DNA from: Akkermansiaceae bacterium
GTDB lineage: Bacteria; Verrucomicrobiota; Verrucomicrobiia; Verrucomicrobiales; DEV007
Reading direction: 5' to 3'
Assembly: GCA_024233085.1 (NCBI GenBank)
Contig: JACKQC010000026.1
Coordinates: forward strand, 1 to 53,715
DNA length: 53,715 nt
Numbering within the stretch: position 1 is the first letter of the stretch; each line of letters starts with the position of its first letter. The position numbers and the translations under genes are program-made. Under the pieces are notes generated by a model. The model had not been told where the DNA came from. It saw only the letters and a program-made list of their open reading frames with translations, and did not search any database. Shown here one piece after another: positions 17,529 to 25,656 of this stretch.

Positions 17529-18854
17529 ATGCGACTCCGCCGATACCCCCTCGTTTTTTTCGCGATCTTCCCGATCGCGCTGCTCGTTTCGCTTGCCCGG
17601 GCCGAAAACTGGCCGCGCCTTCGCGGTTCGAACGGCGCCGGGGTTTCGACGGAGACGAAAATCCCCGCCGAATGGAACGACGCGGCTTTTCGCTGGAAGA
17701 TCGACCTCCCGGGCCTCGGCCATGGCTCGCCCGTCGTGTGGGGCGACCGGATTTTCCTGCTCTGCGCGTCGGAACCGGCGCCGCTTCCCAGGGCGAAGGG
17801 AAAAAAGAAAGGCGCTTCCGCCGCCGGCGAGGCCGCGCCGCCCAGGCCGCAGACCTGGATGCCCGTTTGCGTGAGCACGAGGGACGGCGCCGTGCTGTGG
17901 AAGGCGGAGTTTTCCGAGGGATTTTTCAAGGGCCACCGCTTCAACAGCCCGGCCTCGACCACGGCGGCGGTCGATGAAAAGCGCGTCGTCTTCACCTGGG
18001 GCACGGCCGACAAGCTGACGATGATCGCCTTCACCCACGCGGGCGAAAAACTCTGGGAGTCCGACCTCGGCCCTGTCAACGGCGGGCACGGCTTCGCCGC
18101 CTCGCCGATGCTCCTGGGCGATCTCGTGATCCTGAACAACGACCAGGAAAAACAGGCCGGCAACCTGCTCGCCGTCGACGCCGCCACCGGCAAGGTCGCG
18201 TGGACCGTCGCGCGGCACAGCGAGCGCATCAGTTATTCCGTGCCCTGTGCCTTCGAGGCGAACGGGCGCCGGCTCCTGATGTTCACCAACTGGCGGCACG
18301 GTTTCACCGCTGTCGATCCGAAGGACGGCTCGGTCGTCGCGGAACTGAGCGTGTTCAACCTCGAAACCAACGAGCGCGCCATCAGTTCGCCGGTGGTTTA
18401 CCGGGATCTGGTGATCGGCACCTGCGGATTCACCGCGAACCCGAAGCACTGTGTCGCCGTTCGCCTGACCGCCGAAAACAAGCTGGAGGAGGTCTGGCGC
18501 GTCGAGCGCAACGCGCCCCACATTCCCAGCGTGCTCGTCGTCGGCGACCGCTGTTTCCTCTGGGACGACGCCGGCATCGTGACCTGCGTCGAGGCGGCCA
18601 CGGGAAAGGAGATATGGAAAGGCCGCGTCCCCGGCGTCGAGGGCGCCTGCTTCGGATCGCCGGTCAGCGACGGCGAAAAAATCTTCTGCGCCGACGAGGC
18701 GGGCAATCTCCACGTCATCGCCGCGGGCGACGATTTGAAGCCTCTCGCCAAAAACATCCTCGGCGAGCTTTGTAGGACGACCCCGGCCTTCGGCGACGGG
18801 GCGATGTTCGTGCGGACAACCGGGAAACTGGTGGCGGTGGAGGGGGTGAAGTGA
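17529..18854 (+). CDS. Secreted PQQ-like beta-propeller repeat protein
   Basis: 441 residues from the ATG at 17529. Signal peptide: MRLRRYPLVFFAIFPIALLVSLARA, cleavage near residue 25. The mature sequence begins ENWPRLRGSNGAGVS, the usual opening of PVC-type PQQ_2 proteins, and contains repeated blades such as LLAVDAATGKVAWTV, FTAVDPKDGSVVAEL, VTCVEAATGKEIWKG. These eight-bladed propellers are exported; most lack PQQ and have unknown substrates. An insert at about residues 85-110 (PRAKGKKKGASAAGE) is low complexity. It follows the permease gene by 44 bases but is probably functionally separate. Confidence 0.88.
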   Translation: MRLRRYPLVFFAIFPIALLVSLARAENWPRLRGSNGAGVSTETKIPAEWNDAAFRWKIDLPGLGHGSPVVWGDRIFLLCASEPAPLPRAKGKKKGASAAGEAAPPRPQTWMPVCVSTRDGAVLWKAEFSEGFFKGHRFNSPASTTAAVDEKRVVFTWGTADKLTMIAFTHAGEKLWESDLGPVNGGHGFAASPMLLGDLVILNNDQEKQAGNLLAVDAATGKVAWTVARHSERISYSVPCAFEANGRRLLMFTNWRHGFTAVDPKDGSVVAELSVFNLETNERAISSPVVYRDLVIGTCGFTANPKHCVAVRLTAENKLEEVWRVERNAPHIPSVLVVGDRCFLWDDAGIVTCVEAATGKEIWKGRVPGVEGACFGSPVSDGEKIFCADEAGNLHVIAAGDDLKPLAKNILGELCRTTPAFGDGAMFVRTTGKLVAVEGVK

Positions 18855-18863
18855 GGAGCCGAA

Positions 18864-19085
18864 TCAGGCCAACTCGGGAATATTCCTGTCTTCGTAAGTC
18901 TGGATCAGCGCGCCCACCACCTCCATCAGCGATGCCAGCGGGTGGCCTTCGTCCTCCCCAACCTCGTCAATGAGGTCGTCGAGAAAAGAGGCAAGCCGGT
19001 CGCAGTCCGCCTCGGTGTGGGGAACGAAAAGGAACTCGGACACGCGGTTCCAGTCGCGCGTTTTTTCTTTCAGGGCCGCGGTCAT
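18864..19085 (-). CDS. HigA-like antitoxin lacking a helix-turn-helix
   Basis: 73 residues, ATG at 19085, three bases after the stop of the HigB-like toxin gene. The sequence (LVP-type opening, DDLIDEVGEDEGHPLASLMEV, ALIQTYEDRNIPELA) matches the N-terminal segment that precedes the HTH in many HigA-type antitoxins, but the protein ends exactly where the DNA-binding domain would begin. There is no space for it: the PQQ-repeat gene ends nine bases away. It is either a naturally short antitoxin or one truncated by a deletion. It should still neutralise the toxin if the interaction lies in this part. Confidence 0.75.
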   Translation of the reverse strand: MTAALKEKTRDWNRVSEFLFVPHTEADCDRLASFLDDLIDEVGEDEGHPLASLMEVVGALIQTYEDRNIPELA

Positions 19086-19088
19086 CGC

Positions 19089-19376
19089 TTATTCCTTCCA
19101 AAAGTTCTCGTTGTATTCGGCGTGGGTCAGAATCGCTCGAACATACACCTTTTTGCGATTGTAGTGAATCGCGGCGATCAACCGGAAATGATTTCCCGCC
19201 ACATTGAACACCGTCAGTTTCCCCACCTGGTCGGCATGGGGAAATGTCGCGCGCAGGTCGGAGAAGTGATCGAAGCGTCCGGATTTTATCAAACGATACC
19301 ATCTCGCCAAGGGCTCTTTGGAGGTGGGGTGGATCGCGGCGAAATCGTTCAAGCGCTTTCGAGAAATGACATGCAC
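19089..19376 (-). CDS. higB: HigB-type toxin (RelE-like mRNA interferase)
   Basis: 95 residues with a GTG start at 19376 (the conserved beginning is MHVISRKRLNDFAAIHP). It matches the HigB_toxin family: PLARWYRLIKSGRFDHFSDLRATFPHADQVGKLTVFNVAGNHFRLIAAIHYN and YVRAILTHAEY at the end, given here as landmarks in order rather than one run. HigB cleaves mRNA on the ribosome. The toxin-first order (higB then antitoxin) is the usual higBA arrangement, distinct from most toxin-antitoxin modules. The gene looks intact. Confidence 0.88.
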   Translation of the reverse strand: MHVISRKRLNDFAAIHPTSKEPLARWYRLIKSGRFDHFSDLRATFPHADQVGKLTVFNVAGNHFRLIAAIHYNRKKVYVRAILTHAEYNENFWKE

Positions 19377-19439
19377 CGCGGTTTTCTACGACGGAATCGA
19401 AGGCGGAGCAATCTCGTATCCCATCACCTGATTTCGGAC

Positions 19440-19476
19440 CCACAAAATCCGTGCCATCCGTGAAATCCGCGGGTAA
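19440..19476. repeat. Short fuzzy repeat of nATCCGTG units
   Basis: AAATCCGTG, CCATCCGTG and AAATCCGCG follow one another in a 9-bp period just upstream of the DUF1080 start. Similar CTGTGAATTTTGTG text occurs at 6288-6300. Confidence 0.5.
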
Positions 19477-19485
19477 AAAGACCCC

Positions 19486-20250
19486 ATGAAACGCGCCGCC
19501 TTTACCCTGTCCGTGTTCGCCGCCGTCGCTCTGCCGGTTGGCATGACCCTGACCCGTGCCCTGGCCGAGCCCGATCCGGCGCCGGAAGGATTCACGTCCC
19601 TTTTCAACGGCAAGAATCTCGCCGGCTGGAAAGTCCCCGAGGGCGACAACGGCCATTGGAAGGTGCTCGATGGCGTCATCGACTACGACGCGCAGTCCGA
19701 GGCGCCCGGCGAGAAGCATCTCTGGTCGGCGGAGGAATACGGCGACTTCGAACTCATCATCGAGTGGCGGCTCAAGGAGACGACCGGCTTTTACAATGTG
19801 CCCTACGTCCTGCCCGACGGCACGACCGTGAAAGGACCGGACGGCAAGAATCTGACCCACCCGATCAAGAACGCCGACTCCGGCATCTACCTGCGCGGGA
19901 CGAGCAAGGCCCAGCTCAACATCTGGTGCTGGCCCATCGGCTCGGGCGAGGTTTACGGTTATCGAAACGACGAGAGCCAGCCCGCCGAAGTGCGCGCCGG
20001 CGTGACGCCGAAGCTCAACCCCGACAATCCCGTCGGCCACTGGAACCGCTTTCACATCACGATGAAAGGCGACCGCCTCACCGTGGTGTCGAACGGTTTC
20101 ACCATCATCGAGGACGCCCAATTGCCCGGCGTTCCCGAGCGAGGCGCCCTCGCCCTCCAGCATCACGGCGGGAAAAAACCCGACGGCGAGTTTTCCCCGG
20201 CCTCAAGCCTCGTGCAGTTTCGGAATATTTTTATCAGGAAGCTGGACTGA
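19486..20250 (+). CDS. DUF1080 (3-keto-disaccharide hydrolase) secreted protein
   Basis: 254 residues from the ATG at 19486 with signal peptide MKRAAFTLSVFAAVALPVGM..ALA (cleavage near residue 27). The DUF1080 jelly-roll is clear: GFTSLFNGKNLAGWKV, FELIIEWRLKETTGFYNV, NADSGIYLRG, and GHWNRFHITMKGDRLTVVSNG, ending with VQFRNIFIRKLD. Members studied in other bacteria are 3-keto-glycoside hydrolases, and the family is massively expanded in Planctomycetes and Verrucomicrobia. It is probably periplasmic or outer-surface and acts on glycans. Confidence 0.93.
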   Translation: MKRAAFTLSVFAAVALPVGMTLTRALAEPDPAPEGFTSLFNGKNLAGWKVPEGDNGHWKVLDGVIDYDAQSEAPGEKHLWSAEEYGDFELIIEWRLKETTGFYNVPYVLPDGTTVKGPDGKNLTHPIKNADSGIYLRGTSKAQLNIWCWPIGSGEVYGYRNDESQPAEVRAGVTPKLNPDNPVGHWNRFHITMKGDRLTVVSNGFTIIEDAQLPGVPERGALALQHHGGKKPDGEFSPASSLVQFRNIFIRKLD

Positions 20251-20271
20251 ATGGCGGTTGAGTGCCTTCGG

Positions 20272-20679
20272 CTACGGAGAATTCCGATCATCCGATCGTT
20301 GCTCGATTTGACGGATTCGGAGCCTCCGAGGGTGGTTGAAATCGAGCGCGGCGGCGGTCGCCCGACCGACGGCGGTTAAAGCCTGGATCTCGCCTTCGTG
20401 GAGGAAAAAGTGGTCGCCCCATTTGTCCCGGCGAGGATGAAACAGGGGGACGGCTGTTCCGAACCGTGGATCGGGCGCCTCGACACGGTCCGATTTGCGG
20501 AGATTACAGGAGGGACAGGCCAGCGCGAGATTTTCAAGGTCGTCGGTTCCATCCTTCGTCCGGGGAACGATGTGTTCGATGTGGAAAATGGCTCCCTGCA
20601 ATCGCTGGGAGATACGGCAATACTCGCATCGGTTCGCTGCTCGCTGACGAACCGTCAAATCGGGATCGAGTTTCGCCAT
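20272..20679 (-). CDS. HNH endonuclease
   Basis: 135 residues, ATG at 20679. The HNH-type beta-beta-alpha metal fold is complete: zinc-binding C18-x-x-C21 and C55-x-x-C58, with the catalytic IFHIEHIVPRTKDG (His33/His36) and DDLENLALACPSCN between. It starts six bases after the stop of a 74-residue helical protein, so the two form a cassette. The nuclease is small, without other domains, and is not flanked by a methylase or by intron structure, so it may be a free-standing defence or homing-like nuclease. Function otherwise unknown. Confidence 0.92.
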   Translation of the reverse strand: MAKLDPDLTVRQRAANRCEYCRISQRLQGAIFHIEHIVPRTKDGTDDLENLALACPSCNLRKSDRVEAPDPRFGTAVPLFHPRRDKWGDHFFLHEGEIQALTAVGRATAAALDFNHPRRLRIRQIEQRSDDRNSP

Positions 20680-20685
20680 CGGTTG

Positions 20686-20910
20686 TCAGGCGTGGGAATC
20701 GCCAAGCAGCGAAAGCGCTTCGCCCCGGAGCAGCGATAATTCCTCCGAAAGTTCCGCGAGACTGGCCAGCTCCTCGCGTTGTTCGGCGGTCAGGGCGCCG
20801 TCGTTGTTTTGGTCCATCAGCCACCGCAGACGCCGATCGGTCTCTTCAGGGAACCGGAAGGCGCCAACTGCTTTGACCCATTCGGCGGGAACTTTGATCG
20901 ATCCGCTCAT
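20686..20910 (-). CDS. Small helical partner protein of the HNH nuclease
   Basis: 74 residues from the ATG at 20910. It reads MSGSIKVPAEWVKAVGAFRF, PEETDRRLRWLMDQNNDGAL, TAEQREELASLAELSEELSLLRGEALSLLG, a pattern of short helices with an EF-hand-like DQNNDGALT loop. Similar small proteins encoded directly upstream of a small HNH nuclease are, from memory, frequent in cyanobacteria and some PVC bacteria, but no function is assigned. Six bases separate it from the HNH start, so co-translation is likely. It may be an inhibitor, chaperone or adaptor of the nuclease. Confidence 0.72.
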   Translation of the reverse strand: MSGSIKVPAEWVKAVGAFRFPEETDRRLRWLMDQNNDGALTAEQREELASLAELSEELSLLRGEALSLLGDSHA

Positions 20911-20942
20911 GGGTGAAATCGTAACCTTTCGGGTGGTCCGAT

Positions 20943-21395
20943 TCAAGGGCCAAGCCCGCCATCCCGCCGCCCGAAGCCATACGCCGAAAACACCCGGTCG
21001 ATCTCGTCGCGCACGCGGCGGAAGACGGCCATCCGGGCCTCCTCGTCGCCCTCGGCGTGGGCCGGGTCGTCGAAGGGCCAGTGGTAGCGCCGCATCTGGC
21101 CGGGAAACATCGGGCAGGCCTGGTCGGCGTTGCCGCAGACGGTGATGACGGTGTCGACGTCCTGGTCGAGGAACTCCTCCAGCGACTTCGACGTGCTCCC
21201 CGAAAGGTCGAGCCCGATCTCGGCCATGGCGCGGATCGCGAGCGGATGCACGTGGCCGCTCGGTTTCGAGCCCGCGCTCGCCACCCGCAGGCTGTCGCCG
21301 GCCGCGCGTCGCAGGAGCGCCTCCGCCATCTGGGAACGGCAGGAATTTCCCGTGCAGAGCACCAGGACGAGGGGAGGGGAGGCGGTTTCGCTCAT
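20943..21395 (-). CDS. arsC: Arsenate reductase, thioredoxin-coupled LMW-PTP type
   Basis: 150 residues from the ATG at 21395. The low-molecular-weight phosphatase P-loop is LCTGNSCRSQMAEALLR (C14, C19, R20). The second redox pair sits in VCGNADQACPMFPG (C87, C94), which marks the arsenate reductase subgroup that relays a disulfide to thioredoxin, rather than a plain tyrosine phosphatase. It reduces arsenate to arsenite in the cytoplasm. No arsR or efflux gene is visible nearby, so its expression control is unclear. It is divergent from rlmN with only 27 bases between starts. Confidence 0.93.
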   Translation of the reverse strand: MSETASPPLVLVLCTGNSCRSQMAEALLRRAAGDSLRVASAGSKPSGHVHPLAIRAMAEIGLDLSGSTSKSLEEFLDQDVDTVITVCGNADQACPMFPGQMRRYHWPFDDPAHAEGDEEARMAVFRRVRDEIDRVFSAYGFGRRDGGLGP

Positions 21396-21422
21396 GGGTT
21401 TCGCCGCCACCAGACAATCCGC

Positions 21423-22604
21423 ATGCCAACTCTGTCAATCGATGGTTTCTTCCGTGTCGAAATCGTGACTTCCTCGCCAGCCGCCACCTCCGAATCCCCC
21501 CCCGCCCCGCCGCCCGCCGGGGAGCGCCCCGCCGCGCCCGGTTTGAGCCTCGACGACTGGACCGCGTGGATGAAAGAACGCGGCGAGTCGGCTTATCGCG
21601 CGAAGCAGGTCGTCGAGTGGATCTTCAAGAAGCGCGCCGCCGCCTTCGCGGAAATGTCGAGCCTCGGGGCCGATCTCCGCGCCGCCCTCGACGCCGCGTT
21701 TCGGCTCCGTCCCGTGTCGTTGGTGAAGGCGGAGGGCGCCGCCGACGCGACCCGGAAGTTTCTCTTCCGCCTCGAGAAAGACGGCCGCCTCGTCGAGACG
21801 GTTCTCATTCCCGCCACGCCGGGGCTCGACGGCGACCGCTCGGACCGCCTGACGCTCTGCGTGTCGAGCCAGGTCGGCTGCGCCTACGACTGCAAATTCT
21901 GCGCCTCCGGGCTGGCCGGCTTCGCCCGGAATCTCGACGCCGGCGAGATCGTCGGGCAGTTGCTGGAGGCCGAGCGCGTCTCCGGCGGCCGGGTGGACAA
22001 TGTCGTCTTCATGGGCATGGGCGAGCCGCTGGCGAATTTCGCGAACGTCACCCGGGCCATCGGCATCCTCAACGCCCACTGGGGCGTGGGCATCGGCGCG
22101 CGCCACATCACCGTCTCCACCAGCGGCCTCGCCCCGCAGATCGAAAAGCTCGCCGCCATCGAGGTGCCCGTCCGGCTCGCCGTTTCCCTGCACGGCGCCA
22201 CCGACCCGGTGCGCGACCGCATCATGCCCGTGAATCGCCAGTATCCCCTCGACCGCCTCTTCGCCGCGCTGCGCGTGTGGAGCGAGCGGCGGAAACAGAA
22301 GATCACCTTCGAATACATCCTCATCGACGGCGTCAACGACGGCCTCGACGAAGCCGAGCACCTCGCCCGCCGCGGCCGCGCGCTGGGCGCGAAGGTCAAC
22401 CTGATCCCCTACAACACCGTCGAGGGCCTCGAGTGGAAACGCCCCCCCGTCCGGCGTCAGCAGGCCTTTTTCCAGGTGCTCCAGCGCCACCGCGTGCCCT
22501 GCACCCTGCGCCGCGAGAAAGGCCACGACATCGCCGCCGCCTGCGGCCAGCTCCGCCTGCGCGAGGAGACCGCCGCCGGCATCATCCCGCCCGGCCGCGC
22601 CTGA
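21423..22604 (+). CDS. rlmN: 23S rRNA/tRNA adenine-C2 methyltransferase RlmN
   Basis: 393 residues from the ATG at 21423. Radical SAM enzyme that methylates A2503 of 23S rRNA and A37 of some tRNAs. The CxxxCxxC cluster is C153-AYD-C157-KF-C160, GMGEP and the fold are conserved, and the resolving Cys is in GHDIAAACGQLR near residue 370. The first 35 residues (rich in Ser/Pro/Ala) are not conserved and the true start may be a little downstream. The start lies 27 bases from the arsC start, so a shared control region is squeezed into that gap. Confidence 0.93.
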   Translation: MPTLSIDGFFRVEIVTSSPAATSESPPAPPPAGERPAAPGLSLDDWTAWMKERGESAYRAKQVVEWIFKKRAAAFAEMSSLGADLRAALDAAFRLRPVSLVKAEGAADATRKFLFRLEKDGRLVETVLIPATPGLDGDRSDRLTLCVSSQVGCAYDCKFCASGLAGFARNLDAGEIVGQLLEAERVSGGRVDNVVFMGMGEPLANFANVTRAIGILNAHWGVGIGARHITVSTSGLAPQIEKLAAIEVPVRLAVSLHGATDPVRDRIMPVNRQYPLDRLFAALRVWSERRKQKITFEYILIDGVNDGLDEAEHLARRGRALGAKVNLIPYNTVEGLEWKRPPVRRQQAFFQVLQRHRVPCTLRREKGHDIAAACGQLRLREETAAGIIPPGRA

Positions 22605-22610
22605 GCGGGG

Positions 22611-22644
22611 CGTGGCAGGGCCATCCTGGCCGTGATTTCGGGGA
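22611..22644. repeat. Palindromic repeat, GTGGCAGGGCCATCCTGGCC copy
   Basis: CGTGGCAGGGCCATCCTGGC followed by CGTGATTTCGGGGA; a diverged copy of the family at 14889-15176, with the same ATTTCG tail. It sits just after the rlmN stop. Confidence 0.6.
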
Positions 22645-22757
22645 GGGGGCGCTTCTCCCGAATACCCGGCGACCCACCGCCCTCGGCACTCGGTTGTTTC
22701 GCGCCCCGCCGCGCGGTGCCGCTCGACAAGGCCGCGCCCCCGCCGATATTCCCGCCC

Positions 22758-23783
22758 ATGAAATCCGCCGCCGTCGTTAATTTCGCCCCCGAGAAAGGCT
22801 CCGTCGAGATCCGCGAGATCGACCGCCCCGACATCGGTCCCGGCGACGTGCTGCTGGAGGTCGCCAATGTCGGCGTGTGCGGCAGCGACCTCCACCAGTG
22901 GACCGCCGACCACTCCTGGCCCGTGAATTACCCCGTCGTGCTCGGCCACGAATTCGGCGGCCACATCGTCGAGACCGGCGCCGACGTCGCCGGGTGGAAA
23001 GAGGGCGACCGCGTCGTCTCCGAGACCGCCGCCATCGTCAGCGCCGACAATCCCATGACCCGCTGCGGCCTCTACAATCTCGACCCCACCCGCAAAGGCT
23101 TCGGCTACGGCGTGGACGGCGCCATGACCCGCTTCGTCCGCGTGCCCGCCCGCATCCTCCATCACGTGCCCGACGATCTGCCCTTCGAGAGCGCCTGCCT
23201 CACCGAGCCCTGCTGCGTCGCCTACAATGCCGTCGTCAAAAACGCCCGCATCGAGCCCGGCGACCGCGTCATCGTCCTCGGACCCGGCACCATCGGCATC
23301 CTCTGCGCCGCCGTCGCCCGCCTCTGCGGCGCCGAAGTCGCCATCGTCGGCCTCGAGCAGGACCGCCACCGCCTCGCCATCGCCGCCCAATACGGCTGCG
23401 AAGTCATCGTCGGCGACGCCGGCCCCTGGGCGCGCGCGCGCGACGGCCTCGGCTGCGACGGCGTCATCGACGCCGCCGGCGCCAGCGCCACCCTGCGCCT
23501 GGCGCTCGATCTCGTCCGGCCCGCCGGCTGGATCAGCAAAGTCGGCTGGGGTCCCCAGCCGCTGAATTTCAACCTCGACCCCCTCGTGCAGAAAAACGTC
23601 ACCCTCCAGGGCAGTTTCAGCCACAACTGGCCCGTGTGGGAGCGCGTCATCGCCCTGCTCGCCGGCGGCCAGCTCGACGTCCGGCCCATCGTCGGCGGCG
23701 TCTGGCCCCTCACCGAATGGCACGAGGCCTTCGAGAAAATGCACGCCGGCGAAGTCGTCAAATCCGTCCTCAAACCCGTCTGA
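22758..23783 (+). CDS. Zinc-type alcohol/polyol dehydrogenase
   Basis: 341 residues from the ATG at 22758. Medium-chain dehydrogenase with the catalytic zinc set C41 (NVGVCGSDLH), H64-E65 (LGHEFGGH) and E150, and a GPGTIG Rossmann fingerprint at 175-180. The segment 88-120 (SETAAIVSADNPMTRCGLYN) resembles the lobe that normally carries four cysteines for a structural zinc, but only C103 remains, so the structural metal is probably absent. GFGYGVDG following it is typical of the threonine/sorbitol dehydrogenase-like group. Substrate not predictable. The downstream sulfotransferase begins 49 bases later. Confidence 0.88.
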   Translation: MKSAAVVNFAPEKGSVEIREIDRPDIGPGDVLLEVANVGVCGSDLHQWTADHSWPVNYPVVLGHEFGGHIVETGADVAGWKEGDRVVSETAAIVSADNPMTRCGLYNLDPTRKGFGYGVDGAMTRFVRVPARILHHVPDDLPFESACLTEPCCVAYNAVVKNARIEPGDRVIVLGPGTIGILCAAVARLCGAEVAIVGLEQDRHRLAIAAQYGCEVIVGDAGPWARARDGLGCDGVIDAAGASATLRLALDLVRPAGWISKVGWGPQPLNFNLDPLVQKNVTLQGSFSHNWPVWERVIALLAGGQLDVRPIVGGVWPLTEWHEAFEKMHAGEVVKSVLKPV

Positions 23784-23832
23784 CCCGCCGCCGCCCCCGC
23801 CGATTCGAGCCGGGCAGCCCGCCGATTTTCCG

Positions 23833-24717
23833 ATGTCTCCGACCGCCCGCCTGACAGACGCGCAGCGCGCCCGCCTTTCGCGGATTCCGCTGCGGAGTGG
23901 CGCCGCCGCCGCGGCCGTCGATTTGTCGCGGTTTCCCGACTTCCTCATCATCGGGCCCCAGCGCAGCGGCACCACCTGGCTGCATCACCACCTCTTCCGG
24001 CATCCCGCGATCTTCCTGCCCCGGCGCAAGGAGATCTACTTCTTCAGCCGCCTCGGCCGCGAGGTCCGCAGCCCCGGCGTCGAGACCCTGGAGGACTACC
24101 TCGAGCGCGCCATGACCGACAGCCCCCTCGACTGGGCGCGGAAAACCGCCGCCGCCCTCGCGCGGTCGGGCTGTCCCTACCGGCCGACCGTCCGCGGCGA
24201 GTCGACCGCCACCTACGCCATCCTCGAGCCCGAAGTCATACGGGAAATCCTCGCGCTCAACCCCGGGCTGAAGGCCGTCATGATGCTGCGCGACCCCGTC
24301 GCCCGCGCCTGGTCCCATGCCCGGAAGGATCTCTTCGCCGACGGCGTGCCCGGCGAAGCCGACGCCTTTCCGCTCGAGGAGTTTCGGAAATTCTGCCGCG
24401 CCGCCGGGCAGACCCAGTTGGCCCGTTACTCCGGCATCATCGAAAACTGGAGCGCCCACCTGGAGCCCGGCCACTTGTTTCTCGCCCGCTTCGACGACAT
24501 CGCCGCCCGGCCCGAGGCCCTGGTGGCGACCGTGCAGCGCTTTCTCGGCGTGCCCGCCGGCCGCCGCTACATGGACCGGGGCAAGCTGGCCAGTCGCATC
24601 AACCCCGCCCCCGAGGCCCCCATCCCGCCCGCCGCGCGGGAGTTTCTCCGCGAACAGCTCGCCGGGATGGTGGAGGACTACGAGGCTATCCTCCGCGACC
24701 TGCCGCCCCTGTCGTGA
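23833..24717 (+). CDS. Sulfotransferase family protein
   Basis: 294 residues from the ATG at 23833. The 5'-phosphosulfate-binding loop is IIGPQRSGTTWLHHHL (residues 39-54), the 3'-phosphate site is LRDPVARAWSH, and KEIYFF after the first strand is typical of PAPS-dependent glycan and small-molecule sulfotransferases. It uses PAPS to sulfate an acceptor, perhaps a surface glycan. The gene follows the dehydrogenase on the same strand and the pair may share a transcript. The acceptor cannot be inferred. Confidence 0.9.
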   Translation: MSPTARLTDAQRARLSRIPLRSGAAAAAVDLSRFPDFLIIGPQRSGTTWLHHHLFRHPAIFLPRRKEIYFFSRLGREVRSPGVETLEDYLERAMTDSPLDWARKTAAALARSGCPYRPTVRGESTATYAILEPEVIREILALNPGLKAVMMLRDPVARAWSHARKDLFADGVPGEADAFPLEEFRKFCRAAGQTQLARYSGIIENWSAHLEPGHLFLARFDDIAARPEALVATVQRFLGVPAGRRYMDRGKLASRINPAPEAPIPPAAREFLREQLAGMVEDYEAILRDLPPLS

Positions 24718-25060
24718 GGCGGGGGGGCCGTGGCCCGGGTGAGTTTGGCTTTCAGCCAAATCCGGTTTGCCCGATCGAAATCCTGGGGCGTTGCCCCAGG
24801 CTAAGGTGAACGAAGACCGTTGGCCTTCGGGGCATTGGCGCAAACTTAATGCAGGATGATGAGACAAAATCGCGGAGCCACGATTCTGTGGCGATGGCTT
24901 GGTGGGGCGAGCCGTCCCTGTCGAGCCGTCGCATGGCCCCGCCGCGTTCGTCTCGCCCCAATCCCGTCCGTAAAACCAACCGCGAAGGAAAATGGGGATC
25001 GCCCGGAAGCCAGCGAATGGCCGGAGTGTATCCGAACCTTTCTGACATCCACGACGGCTC

Positions 25061-25098
25061 GGCGGGGACGCCTCGCCTCGCCTCGCCTCGCCTCGCCC
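25061..25098. repeat. GGCGGGGACG element with (CCTCG)4 expansion
   Basis: GGCGGGGACG, then four CCTCG pentamers (25071-25090), then CCCCGCCC. The copy at 8154-8176 has a single pentamer. Confidence 0.8.
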
Positions 25099-25439
25099 CG
25101 CCCGGCTGACGCCGCTCGCTTTATCCCCGGCCCTTGACGGGAGCCGGCACGGGACCGGCCCTTTGAGCCCTTCGAGTTCGCTGAGTTGACGCCAATGGCC
25201 ATCGGGGTTTTTGCGCCGATTTCCCCGGCGGGTTTTCGGCCCATTCGTTCTTTCATCCAGCGAGCCGCGGTCCCAATTCCGCAACGGACGGAAGCCGTTG
25301 GCCAACGGCCAACCTCACCTTAGCCTGGGGCGACGCCCCAGGAATGTCGATGCCCCACCCCGCGTTGGCTGAAAGCCAACCTCACTCCCCTCCCGGAGAA
25401 TCACCGATCGGTATTCGGGTTTTTCGAATTCATCAAGTT

Positions 25440-25480
25440 GATCCAACAGGGTATGGTCGCCGACCATACCCTGTTGAGTC
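25440..25480. repeat. 19-3-19 palindromic element, copy d
   Basis: GATCCAACAGGGTATGGTC (25440-25458), spacer GCC, GACCATACCCTGTTGAGTC (25462-25480), an almost perfect palindrome over 41 bp in the gap before the conserved helical protein gene. Confidence 0.9.
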
Positions 25481-25656
25481 AGCCGCGTGCCCGCCCGCGG
25501 GGAGGCGGGCCCCCTTCGGCCCGGTCCGGCGAAGAAAGGCGAGAAAAGGCTTGCCGGGATACCGCTTTGCTGGCCAAAAAGGTGGCGTCATGCCTCAGCC
25601 GCGTGTCGGGAGCCCCGGCGCGGCGCCGGACTCCAAAAACCCAACCCGCCCCTCCC

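Larger units (their letters stand above)
24718..25656. repeat. 939-bp intergenic region with mirrored hairpin cassette
   Basis: No convincing gene. Left arm: hairpin TTGGCTTTCAGCCAA (24745-24759), then CCTGGGGCGTTGCCCCAGG (24782-24800) with CTAAGGTGAA after it. Right arm, in reversed order and orientation: a ccgttggccaacgg hairpin at about 25294, CACCTTAG, CCTGGGGCGACGCCCCAGG (25324-25342), GTTGGCTGAAAGCCAAC (25364-25380). About 480 bases between the arms hold GGTGGGGCGAGCCGTCCCTG (24901 on) and the CCTCG array at 25071-25090, plus the 19-3-19 element at 25440-25480. Confidence 0.8.

Noticed and set aside
24752..25256. Several minus- and plus-strand open frames inside the hairpin cassette
   Set aside because: They are translations of repeats (CCTCG pentamers and hairpins) and no two frames give a conserved product.
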